DNA of 64,000 bases from an uncultured Alphaproteobacteria bacterium (lineage in GTDB: Bacteria > Pseudomonadota > Alphaproteobacteria > MPNO01 > UBA2964), in contig OX638326.1 in the NCBI GenBank assembly GCA_951812775.1, positions 3,297,391-3,361,390 on the forward strand, written 5' to 3'. This document shows positions 44,677 through 52,607 of the stretch, piece after piece. The position numbers and the translations under genes are program-made. Position 1 is the stretch's first letter. The number at the start of each line of letters is the position of its first letter. The notes beneath the pieces are model-generated. The model was not told the DNA's origin and ran no database searches. It saw nothing but the letters and a program-made list of their open reading frames with translations.

Positions 44677-44694
44677 GAGGCGCCTTTATTTTTT
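44672..44694. terminator. Bidirectional terminator between convergent genes
   Basis: AATAA-G-AGGC and GCCTTTATT form an almost perfect palindrome followed on the plus strand by a T-rich run (TTTTTTC). It lies between the enoyl-CoA hydratase and flavin reductase genes and includes both stop codons. Confidence 0.55.
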
Positions 44695-45366
44695 CTTGGC
44701 GGTGCCTTCGCCTACCAAACCAATCCGGCGGCGCTTGGCCATCTCGCCCTCGTCCAGAGGCGGCATGGTAAAGATTGAGTTCACTGAGGTGTAATCGTAA
44801 TAGCCCATTCGTGCGAGCGGTCGGATTTTTACGACATCGACCTTGCCTTCATCCGTCAGATATTCGTCTTCAATATGAATGCCGACGATCTTGCCGATCA
44901 CCAGGCTGCTATTATGATCCGGAGAGTTGGCGGGAAGCGTCAATGTGGTGAACCATTTGCATTCCATATGTACCGGTGATTCAGCGACCCTCGGAGGTTT
45001 CACCATTTCAGAAGGGGCCGAGGTGAGCCCGGCCATTGCCAGCTCATCGACCTCAGGTCCGACAAAGTTCGAAGAAAGATTGACCTCTTCGCGAAGGTCA
45101 TAGGTCGCCATATTGAAGACGAATTCGCCGGTTTGTTCGATGTTCCAGACGGTGTCTTTTAGCCGGTTCTTGTCAGGGTGGGCACCAGCCGAGATCATGA
45201 CATGCGGTGGATCAAAATTGAGCATTGTCCATTGGCTGAAGGGCGCCAGATTAACGACCCCTTCCGGGCTTAGAGTTGAAAGCCAGCCTATCGCTCGGGG
45301 CACGACCAGTGATTTAAAGGGATTATATTCAAGCCCGTGATCGTTTTTCTCTGTATCGTAAAACAT
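44686..45366 (-). CDS. Flavin reductase-like (FMN-binding) family protein
   Basis: ATG 45366 follows GGAGAAC and gives 226 residues. The flavin reductase-type split barrel shows as SLVVPRAIGWLSTLSPEGVVNLAPFSQWTMLNFDPPHVM and VWNIEQTGEFVFNMATYDL. Members supply reduced flavin to two-component monooxygenases or act as FMN-dependent oxidases. A partner monooxygenase is not obvious here, other than the broken flavin monooxygenase at 38376. It is divergent from the MFS gene. Confidence 0.88.
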   Translation of the reverse strand: MFYDTEKNDHGLEYNPFKSLVVPRAIGWLSTLSPEGVVNLAPFSQWTMLNFDPPHVMISAGAHPDKNRLKDTVWNIEQTGEFVFNMATYDLREEVNLSSNFVGPEVDELAMAGLTSAPSEMVKPPRVAESPVHMECKWFTTLTLPANSPDHNSSLVIGKIVGIHIEDEYLTDEGKVDVVKIRPLARMGYYDYTSVNSIFTMPPLDEGEMAKRRRIGLVGEGTAKKK

Positions 45367-45452
45367 CGCGTTCTCCTGTTGGCTGGGCCTCTTTCCCGAA
45401 CCGGCAATCGCAGGCATCATGACGGAAAATAAGGTGCAGGGTTCCACCCCCA

Positions 45453-46895
45453 ATGAGTGATGACGATACGATAGACTCCGAAGCGGGAAATCCAAAGCCG
45501 GCCTGGGGTGATTTATTTCGCGATGGGCGCGGCATCTATTCGACGCTGGTGATCCTCGGTGTCTGTCTGCATGCTTTGCAGATTCTGGTCATCGCGATCG
45601 TGATGCCGACGGTTGTCGCTGATATTGGTGGGGCGGATTACTACACCTGGCCGGCAATGCTTTATACCATTGGCTCAATTATTGGGGCGGCGTGCGTCGG
45701 ACCGTTATGGGCGTGGCTCGGTGTACGGTGGGGGTATGGTGCCAGCGCTCTGGCCTTTCTGATTGGCACGATCGGTTGTGCGCTGTCTCCGGACATGTTG
45801 AGCCTGAATATTTCACGAGGCATTCAGGGATTAGCCAGCGGGCTGGTGGTCGGCGGGGGTATGGCGCTGGTTAGCGGGCTGTTTGCTGAAAACCTTCGGA
45901 AAAAGGTTCTCGCCGCTTATCAAGGGACCTGGATGATCGCCCAACTGCTTGGGCCAGTGATGGGTGGTCTCTTCGCTCAAATCGGTTGGTGGCGTGGTTC
46001 GTTCTGGAGCATGGTACCCATCATTCTTGGCTTTGCTGTTCTTGCGTTACGCTATTTGCCCGACCAATTGCCCAATGAAGAAGAGGCAGACAAGAAAATA
46101 CATATCCCGTTATTGCGGTTGTTGATTTTGAGCAGTGGCGTTTTTTGCGTCGCATTGGCGGGTCGCAGCAGTGACATTCAGTTTATCGCGCCGATGATCG
46201 CCGGTGCCGTCTTTTTGATCTGGTTGGCTTTTAAACTGGATCGGCGCTCGAAGAACAGGCTGTATCCGGCGCGTGCCATGTCGATTTTTTCACCGGTTGG
46301 ACTGGCGCTATGGATCATGTTGCTGGTGGGAATGGTTCATACCACGGTCCCACTCCTCCTGCCTCTATTGCTGCAGGTCGTTCACGGCGTTGATCCTATC
46401 TGGGTCAGCCTGGTCAGCCTGGTTATTTCCGGTGGCTGGACCGTTGGCACTTTTGCGGTTTCCGGTTGGTCCGGGCAAAAGGAAATTTACGCGTTATGGA
46501 TTGGTCCCCTGCTCATGATGGCTGGTTTGGCGGGGGTCGCAGTCACGGCCACAGAACCCTTACTGGCCGTTCTGGTTTTTGCTTCATTTGTCATGGGGTT
46601 TGGCATGGGTATCCAGAACGTCCATCTGATTGCCCGCACCATGGCTGCGGCGGAAAAAGGAGAGGAGCGCATTACCTCTTCCGCGATGCCGTCGATCCGG
46701 TCGCTGGGAACCGCCTTTGGCGCGGCGACGGCCGGCCTGGTGACAAATCTGGCAGGCCTCGGCAGCGCGACTACACCAGAAGAAGTGGGACCCGCCGTTA
46801 CAGCGTCCTACAGCTTCAATATGATCCCACTCATCATCGCCGCCCTGATGATGTTTTGGCTGTTGCGCCTCACCAGAGACAAGCCGGGCGGCTAA
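45453..46895 (+). CDS. MFS transporter (DHA2-like)
   Basis: The 480-residue product has about 14 predicted membrane segments, starting ILGVCLHALQILVIAIVMPTVVADIGGADYYTWP and the GIQGLASGLVVGGGMALVSGLFAENLRKKVLAAYQ motif, which is the drug-resistance MFS motif region. The C-terminal part has AEKGEERITSSAMPSIRSLGTAFGAATAG typical of EmrB/QacA-type pumps. The substrate could be the organic acid handled by the neighbouring decarboxylases. It converges with the amidohydrolase gene at four bases. Confidence 0.9.
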   Translation: MSDDDTIDSEAGNPKPAWGDLFRDGRGIYSTLVILGVCLHALQILVIAIVMPTVVADIGGADYYTWPAMLYTIGSIIGAACVGPLWAWLGVRWGYGASALAFLIGTIGCALSPDMLSLNISRGIQGLASGLVVGGGMALVSGLFAENLRKKVLAAYQGTWMIAQLLGPVMGGLFAQIGWWRGSFWSMVPIILGFAVLALRYLPDQLPNEEEADKKIHIPLLRLLILSSGVFCVALAGRSSDIQFIAPMIAGAVFLIWLAFKLDRRSKNRLYPARAMSIFSPVGLALWIMLLVGMVHTTVPLLLPLLLQVVHGVDPIWVSLVSLVISGGWTVGTFAVSGWSGQKEIYALWIGPLLMMAGLAGVAVTATEPLLAVLVFASFVMGFGMGIQNVHLIARTMAAAEKGEERITSSAMPSIRSLGTAFGAATAGLVTNLAGLGSATTPEEVGPAVTASYSFNMIPLIIAALMMFWLLRLTRDKPGG

Positions 46896-46898
46896 ACG

Positions 46899-47876
46899 CT
46901 ACACGTCCATCTTCAATAGTTTTTTGGCATTCCCATTCAGGATTTTCTGTTTGTCCTCCGGGCTTACAGCCAGGGTTTCAAGCCATTCCGTGCCCGGTGC
47001 GTTTTCAACATAGGGCCAGTCCACTGAATAGATGATGCGGTCGGATCCCATCTCCATCATCGTGCAGAGCAGGGCGGAATCAGAAAAATTGCCGCTGGTG
47101 GTAATGTGAAAATGTTTGGAGAAAATTTCCCTGAAACCGCGATCCTTACCCTGATACGGGATGATGTCCCCGAAGGAATGGTTGATACGCCACATCAGGA
47201 ACGGCAGGCCTTCCCCCATATGACCGAGAATGACTTTCAGGTCGGGGAATTTGTCGAACACACCACTTAGAACCAGGCGTAAACCTGCGGTAGCTGTCTC
47301 GACCGTAAAGCCCCAACCGGCGGACAGGATCGACCGATATTTTTCGGCATAGTCTTTGTAATAAGCATCGATTACGGCGGGGTGGGGGCGTCCGGGGTGA
47401 ATATAAATGGGGATGTCGAGTGCTTCGGCGCGTTCAAAGATCGGCCAGTATTTTGGTGTGTCGATAAATTCGCCATCTGTTAGCCCATGGACAATTGCGC
47501 CGTAAAATCCAAGCTCCTTGTGACAACGTTCAAGCTCATCGGCGGCAATTTCCGGTGCTTTTGTTGGCAGGGTGGCGAAGCCACCAAAACGGTCAGGTTT
47601 TGTCTGGATGAACTCATAAAGGCGATTGTTCACCCCGGCAGCGCGTTCCTCTGCCTCTTCGGGTTCAAATGCCTGCGCCCCTGGTGGACAATGTGACAGG
47701 ACCTGAATATCGATGTCGGCTTCATCCATCTCTTTGAGACGCAATTCGCCGAGATCTAGGAGTTTCTTTTTGGTGGCCTCGCCCCCACCCGCCATTTTGT
47801 TGACCTTGGCATCGATATCGGTGTCGAGATAGTGCTCTTCAATCGCAATTATCTGTGAACCATCTTTGGTGGCCAT
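46899..47876 (-). CDS. Amidohydrolase-2 family, gamma-resorcylate decarboxylase-like
   Basis: The 325-residue product begins IIAIEEHYLDTD, giving the ExH metal ligands found in gamma-resorcylate/2,6-dihydroxybenzoate decarboxylases. Later marks are IPIYIHPGRPHP (His ligand), VILGHMGEGLPFLMWRINH and RIIYSVDWPYVENA (catalytic Asp). These enzymes are Zn- or Mn-dependent non-oxidative aromatic decarboxylases. A second decarboxylase type (UbiD) is 3 kb away. It is divergent from the efflux operon. Confidence 0.9.
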   Translation of the reverse strand: MATKDGSQIIAIEEHYLDTDIDAKVNKMAGGGEATKKKLLDLGELRLKEMDEADIDIQVLSHCPPGAQAFEPEEAEERAAGVNNRLYEFIQTKPDRFGGFATLPTKAPEIAADELERCHKELGFYGAIVHGLTDGEFIDTPKYWPIFERAEALDIPIYIHPGRPHPAVIDAYYKDYAEKYRSILSAGWGFTVETATAGLRLVLSGVFDKFPDLKVILGHMGEGLPFLMWRINHSFGDIIPYQGKDRGFREIFSKHFHITTSGNFSDSALLCTMMEMGSDRIIYSVDWPYVENAPGTEWLETLAVSPEDKQKILNGNAKKLLKMDV

Positions 47877-47910
47877 TGTGTTTCTCCCTGTTTCGAAATT
47901 GTCGTTGAAG

Positions 47911-47962
47911 CAGGTGTTTGTTCACCTGTGATACGGTACTATAGGTGTAGCGATCATACCGT
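47911..47962. promoter_or_regulatory. Two inverted repeats between divergent genes
   Basis: CAGGTG-N6-CACCTG (47911-47928) and ACGGTA-N18-TACCGT (47933-47962) lie between the amidohydrolase and the efflux-pump genes. They look like operators for TetR- or MarR-type regulators. No regulator gene is adjacent. Confidence 0.4.
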
Positions 47963-48005
47963 TTGATGTTGGAATTGAAACGGGCACTTTACAGGGAGCA
48001 TTGTT

Positions 48006-48973
48006 TTGGACGGCAGTCCCACTGAAAAAGTGGCAACCATAGACTATCAGGCCGGTGCGTCTCCTCGACGTCGTGTCTGGAGAGTCGCGCGCAACTGCTT
48101 TCTCGGCCTCGCTGCGATTGGCGGTTTGTTGTTGCTCGCGGATTGGGCGTATTAGCGCTACACAAATATCTATATCGACGATGCCCGAATTACGGCCGAT
48201 GTCATTTCGGTCAGCAGCCGGGTATCAGGTTGGGTCACCAAACGCCAAGTCGGTGAAGGCAATAAAATCAAAGCCGGCCAAACACTGGTTTCTATTGATG
48301 CACGCGATGCACAGCTCCAGCTGCGCGAACTTGATTCCCGTTTGCGCGCAAAGTGGTTTCACGCCAACGCTGGGAAGAACGCCGCAACGCCTTCCGGAAA
48401 GCGGAACAGGCATTTCAACAGGCGCAGGCTGAAGTGGCGGCGGCAACCGCGGCTCTTATTCAGGCTGCAGCAGATCGTGAACAGTTACTGGTCCTGGATC
48501 GCCGATTGACCATGCTATCGCGCCGAGAGACCGAGGTGTCGGCGCAGCGTGAAAGACAGGTGCTCAATTTACGTGATCGACTTATTACCAGCCCGGTTGA
48601 CGGGGTTGTAGACAAGACCTTGGTGAATCCAAGCGAGTTCGTAGCTGCAGGGCAGCGTCTGTTGATGGTGCATGATCCTAAAAAAGTCTGGGTATCTGCC
48701 AATATCAAGGAAACGGATGTCCGCCATATCAAAATTGGTAGCCCGGTTACGGTCAGCGTCGACGCCTATCCCGACAATTTATTTGAAGGAAAGATTTCCA
48801 AGATTGGAAATGCGGCGACCAGTGAATTTGCGTTGCTACCTACGCCGAACCCGAGTGGCAATTTTACCAAGATTGTTCAGCGTATTCGTATCCGTGTGGA
48901 TCTGAATGAGAAAAGCGAACTGCTGCGCCCCGGCATGATGGTGGAGGTAAACGTTGGCATCGACGACCGTTGA
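48006..48973 (+). pseudogene. emrA: EmrA/HlyD-type membrane fusion protein, broken
   Basis: From TTG 48006 the frame reads a cytoplasmic leader, a membrane segment (GLAAIGGLLLLADWAY) and then TAG at 48153-48155. Coding continues in frame with RYTNIYIDDARITADVISVSSRVSGWVTKRQVGEG. Near 48340-48355 it shifts frame and continues as VSRQRWEERRNAFRKAEQAFQQAQAEVAAATAAL (coiled coil), DRLITSPVDGVVDKTLVNPSEFV (lipoyl-like) and WVSANIKETDVRHIKIGSPV. Two lesions make it probably non-functional. It is the adaptor of the tripartite pump whose inner-membrane gene overlaps it by 20 bases and is itself interrupted by the big insertion. Confidence 0.85.
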
Positions 48974-50105
48974 TGTCCTTGCCGTACGCTACGGATCAAG
49001 CTATCGCTGGCTTCTCACCCTAACGGCAATGATCGGCAATATTTCGCTGATCTTGTCTTCCACAATTGTCAATGTCGCGATCCCCAACATCATGGGGGCT
49101 TTTGGTGTCGGACAGGATAAGGCGCAATGGTTGTCCGCTGGCTTTCTGGCGACGATGACAGTCGCCATGCTGCTCAACGCCTGGATGATTGCGGCGATTG
49201 GCAAACGCAATACCTACTATGTTTCTATGGCGGTATTCGTTACCGGTTCCGTAATGGCGGTTGTCAGCACCAGCTTTGACATGCTGGTTTTCGCCCGTCT
49301 GCTGCAGGGTGCTGGGGCAGGGTTTATCCATCCGCTGGCGTTGCAGGTTATTTATCAGATATTTCCACCGGACCAGCGTGGCCGCGCTGTGGGGTTTTTG
49401 GGCTTCGGTATTGTTCTAGCACTTGCGTTAGGTCCGGCCTTCGGAGGTATTCTGGTCGATACGTTTGATTGGCGTGCCGTGTTCTGGCTGGTCCTGCTCT
49501 TTTGTGGGCTCGGGACCATTATGGCGGCGATCTTTATGCCACCCCGCGAACACGACATCCCAAAAACAAATATGGATTGGTCGGGGTTAATCCTCGTATC
49601 GATTTTTATGTTTACTCTTTTATCGGCGCTTTCGAACGGATCACGGGAAGGCTGGGGGTCGGATACGATTGTTACCTGCTTCGCTGTCGCCGCTGCGGCG
49701 TTAATTGGCTTTATTGTCTGGGAATCCGTTACGGCTCAACCGATGCTCAGCCTAAAATTGTTTGCAAATTTGCGTTTCGCATCGGGGGGCGCGCTGTCCT
49801 TTGTTTGGGGCGCTGGCAATTTCGGCCTTTGGTATCTGATCCCGCTATTTGTTCAGATTGTCATGGGGTTCACCCCCACAAAGGCGGGATTTCTGTTAAT
49901 GCCCGCCGGATTGCTTCTCGCCTTTATCTTTCCGCTTACCGGTCGGATCAGCCCGCGTATACCGATCATCATTGGGCTTGTCATGATGTCCTATTCCTGT
50001 TTTCTGATGGCAGGTGCCGATACCAACACCGCTTTCTGGGTGTTTGGCTGGTGGCTCATCGTCGGCCGTGTTGGGTTGGGTTTCGTTTTTTCACCGCTAA
50101 CAACC
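48954..50105 (+). pseudogene. emrB: EmrB/QacA-type (DHA2) efflux pump, N-terminal 384 codons, interrupted by insertion
   Basis: The product has 14-TMS MFS features: SSTIVNVAIPNIMGAFGVGQDKAQWLSAGFLA, VFARLLQGAGAGFIHPLALQVIYQIFPPDQRGRAVGF and DTFDWRAVFWLVLL. Coding is clean up to FVFSPLTT, where the 12.17-kb element begins at 50106. The reading frame continues exactly at 62290 (GSMRALPPEQVSQGAG). The undisrupted protein would have 512 residues. The piece left here lacks the last two or three membrane segments. Confidence 0.92.
50096..50105 (+). repeat. Left copy of 10-bp target site duplication
   Basis: GCTAACAACC is repeated at 62280-62289 on the other side of the element. Its size agrees with the 8-10 bp duplications made by ISAs1-family elements. 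Confidence 0.85.
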
Positions 50106-50178
50106 CAGGGCAAACGCATGAACGTCAGAAGCCGACGATTTTCTGCATGTAGTCGTTGTCCCACCCGGCTGCCTTGCG
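50106..50178 (+). repeat. Left 73-bp terminal inverted repeat
   Basis: It matches the reverse complement of 62207-62279 with two mismatches (GCCGACGATT versus GCCAAAGATT). It begins CAGGG, as ISAs1-family ends do. Confidence 0.85.
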
Positions 50179-50253
50179 CCTTCCCTTGATGGAACCCTTT
50201 GATTTTTCGGTCTTCACGAGGTTCACAGCGATCTTCCGAACCACAGCAAGATT
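50125..50253 (-). pseudogene. ISAs1-type transposase, C-terminal remnant
   Basis: On the minus strand about 43 codons read AANLAVVRKIAVNLVKTEKS, then KGSIKGRRKAAGWDNDYMQKIVGF and stop. This is the typical C-terminal tail of ISAs1-family transposases. The rest of the gene is absent: coding changes at about 50253 to a partition-type gene. The matching remnant at the right end retains only the last 18 or so codons. Confidence 0.75.
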
Positions 50254-50476
50254 AGCGGCTCCGTTGCCAAGCGTAAGCAAAGCCAAATCTACTGCTTTGA
50301 AGGACGCTCCGCGTGTTCAGTTTTCTTTCACGAATGTTCCTAAGCCGATCAAGGAAGCCTTTGCCTTAGAAGCTCAGAAACGTGGCGTGACCCAAAAAGA
50401 GCTGATGTATGAGTGCTTGCGAGCAGGTGGGATCGACATTCCCGATGCGGCAGAAATTGATGACAGAAGACGGTAA
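50251..50476 (+). pseudogene. Ribbon-helix-helix partition-type protein, 5'-truncated copy
   Basis: From LAAPLPSVSKAKSTALKDAP through VQFSFTNVPKPIKEAFALEAQKRGVTQKELMYECLRAGGIDIP the sequence matches the intact protein at 57578-57871 nearly residue for residue. The first 25 residues are missing because the IS remnant cuts it. It is also followed by a TAACAG motif like the intact gene. This is evidence that two related plasmid segments recombined here. Confidence 0.8.
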
Positions 50477-50516
50477 GGGTTAACAGTTATGGGTTGCGCC
50501 GATAGATGTAGGGAGT

Positions 50517-50551
50517 CATCTAAATATACGTCAATGACGTATATTTAGATG
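50517..50551. promoter_or_regulatory. Perfect palindromic operator over the higB start codon
   Basis: CATCTAAATATACGTCA and its exact reverse complement flank a single central base, and the right arm includes the ATG of the toxin gene. Toxin-antitoxin operons are autorepressed at such sites by the antitoxin helix-turn-helix. Repressor binding would also block translation start. Confidence 0.65.
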
Positions 50552-50891
50552 GCTGCAATGCAGACAGTCGTTGAACTCCCCGAATTTCAGCGACGGGCCA
50601 AGTCGATAATGTCGGACAGCGAGCGCGAGGCCATGATTGACTGGATCGCGGCCAGTCCAGAGGGCGGAACTTCCCTTGGTGGCGCACTGCGAAAGGTTCG
50701 CACCCCTCATGACGGTGGGGGCAAGAGTGGTGGGCTCCGAACGATCTATGTGTTCGGCGGTCGCCACATGCCGATCTTCTTGATCACGGTTGTTTGCCAA
50801 GAACGAGAAAGCGAACCTGACGGCCAAGGAACAAGCAGCAGCAGTTGAACTGAGCAAAGAGATCGTAAGTATGTGGAGCAGAAGACAATGA
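50549..50891 (+). pseudogene. higB: HigB/RelE-type toxin, frameshifted near the C-terminus
   Basis: ATG 50549 opens MAAMQTVVELPEFQRRAKSIM, ending in register with GGGKSGGLRTIYVFGGRHMPIFLITV. At about 50785 the frame should switch: the next frame gives FAKNEKANLTAKEQAAAVELSKEIVSMW, the conserved HigB ending, and its TGA overlaps the antitoxin ATG (ATGA). The read frame instead gives a different tail and ends at 50848. One base appears to be lost in the TGTTTGCC region. If the lesion is real, the toxin is probably inactive while the antitoxin remains. Confidence 0.75.
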
Positions 50892-51184
50892 GTGCGTTTG
50901 AAAGCATCAAGCAGGGCTTGGAAGAAGCTAAAGCCTTCTCAAAGGGGCAGGGGACGGATGCGCTTGTCCACGAAATTGAACTTCTAGAAATCAATGTTTC
51001 CGCGATCCGCGCTCAGACAGGACTGTCCCAAGCTGAGTTTGCGCGCAGCATTGGTGTAGCAAAAGGGACTCTGTTGAACTGGGAACATGGGCGCAGAACG
51101 CCTAATGGGCCCGCGCAGGTTCTCCTGGCTCTGATCGCTCGCAAACCTACTGTTGTTCAGGAGCTTCTAAGCAACCAAAACTGA
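50888..51184 (+). CDS. higA: HigA/XRE-type antitoxin
   Basis: ATG 50888 overlaps the toxin stop and gives 98 residues. The helix-turn-helix is in NVSAIRAQTGLSQAEFARSIGVAKGTLLNWEHGRRTP (about 38-74), followed by QVLLALIARKPTVVQELL. It is typical of short antitoxins paired with RelE/HigB toxins. It probably binds the palindrome at 50517-50551 and represses the operon. Confidence 0.88.
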   Translation: MSAFESIKQGLEEAKAFSKGQGTDALVHEIELLEINVSAIRAQTGLSQAEFARSIGVAKGTLLNWEHGRRTPNGPAQVLLALIARKPTVVQELLSNQN

Positions 51185-51389
51185 CGAAAGCAACGTCGCT
51201 CAGAGAAATGGCGTTGATGGCTGACCAGTTTCCGAATCATTCTTGTCGGTTTGATTTGGCTCATTTCCAAGACCGGCCAGGATTAGCCAGGTAGTTTCAA
51301 GGCCTTAGCCAAGACCCTTGCGTCGATTATCTGTTTTGATTCATATACTTACATAATGGCAGGCATACCTGCATCATACAGGCGGTAAT

Positions 51390-52607
51390 ATGAACGATCT
51401 TAGCCCCGATTTGGTCCCTAAATTCGGATTCTCACAACGCCTTATTGAAGGTGCGCGTGATCAAAGCCGCGTCAAAGGACTGACCCACGAATTCTACCGC
51501 TACCCGGCGCGCTTCTCACCGAGCTTTGTTCGAGGTGCGATAGAGGCTTTTACTCGCCCGGGCGATTGGGTGGTGGACCCATTCGCAGGCGGGGGCACCA
51601 CACTGGTCGAAGCCATGGCCATGGGGCGCAACGCGCTCGGCATCGATATAAGTTCGCTGTCATCGTTCTTGTGTGAAGCGAAAACCCAAATCCTCTCTGA
51701 CCAGGACGTGAGCACCTATGAGCGCTGGACGGAGAGCATTGATGAGACCATCAACATGCACGCTACAAGCGATCACCATGAAGCGTATGCTGATGCAGGT
51801 TACTATCGCAACTTAGACGGCCCCGAGTTCTGGCGGCTTCGTAAGGCAATCGAGCAAGCGATCAGCTCTGTAGAGCGCCTGCACCGCCAGCAAGCTCATG
51901 TGCTTGCGCGATGCGTAGTATTGAAAACGGCTCAATGGGCGCTGGACTCGCGAAAGACACGCCCATCTGTGAAAGCGTTCAAGGCCCAAATGTACAAGCA
52001 GGCCAGGCTCATGTTGGAGGCTGCGCTTGAATTTCGGGATCAGATCGACGGCCTTAATCTGGCCGTTCCGCCCAGAGCGATTAGCTTGCATAGAACAACA
52101 ACGGGCGCAGAGAGTGAAACCGCAGTAACCGATATCTGTCCTCCAAAGCTGATCGTGACCTCGCCCCCTTATCCGGGGATTCATGTTCTCTATCACCGCT
52201 GGCAGGTTGATGGGCGCAAGGAAGCGCCTGCGCCGTTCTGGATTGCAGGTAAGCTCGATGGGGCTGGATCGAGCTACTACACGCTTGGTGATCGCAAGAA
52301 CCCTGGCCTGCAGTCTTACTTCGACAACTTGAAATCTACCTTCACCTCGGTGGCCGCGATGGCTGGGGATGAGACAACCATTGTTCAAATGGTGGCTTTC
52401 TCCAAACCGGACTGGCAGCTACCGAAATACTTGGAGGTGATGGAAGAATGTGGGCTGGAGGAGCATCGCCTATGGGATGCTCAGCTTGATGATGAGGATG
52501 GTCGGCTCTGGCGGGATGTTCCCAACCGTCGCTGGCACGCTCAACAGAAATCCCACGCACCAGGAGCGCGTGAGGTCGTGTTAGTCCACCGTAAGAGCGG
52601 AGCTTAG
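51390..52607 (+). CDS. Site-specific DNA methyltransferase (N4-cytosine or N6-adenine)
   Basis: The 405-residue product has S-adenosylmethionine motif I VVDPFAGGGTTLVEAMAMG (about 61-79), GIDISSLSSF as the adjacent acidic strand, and catalytic TSPPYPG with Ser258-Tyr261. SPPY is common in N4-cytosine and some N6-adenine enzymes of the amino group. An N-terminal THEFYRYPARFSP motif recurs in such enzymes linked to restriction systems. It converges with the GHKL ATPase gene by four bases and probably protects the host from that system. Confidence 0.88.
   Translation: MNDLSPDLVPKFGFSQRLIEGARDQSRVKGLTHEFYRYPARFSPSFVRGAIEAFTRPGDWVVDPFAGGGTTLVEAMAMGRNALGIDISSLSSFLCEAKTQILSDQDVSTYERWTESIDETINMHATSDHHEAYADAGYYRNLDGPEFWRLRKAIEQAISSVERLHRQQAHVLARCVVLKTAQWALDSRKTRPSVKAFKAQMYKQARLMLEAALEFRDQIDGLNLAVPPRAISLHRTTTGAESETAVTDICPPKLIVTSPPYPGIHVLYHRWQVDGRKEAPAPFWIAGKLDGAGSSYYTLGDRKNPGLQSYFDNLKSTFTSVAAMAGDETTIVQMVAFSKPDWQLPKYLEVMEECGLEEHRLWDAQLDDEDGRLWRDVPNRRWHAQQKSHAPGAREVVLVHRKSGA

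Noticed and set aside
50156..50476. Complete 106-residue protein starting within the left terminal repeat
   Set aside because: Comparison with the intact copy at 57578 shows that the N-terminal part is antisense IS sequence, so this is a truncated gene.
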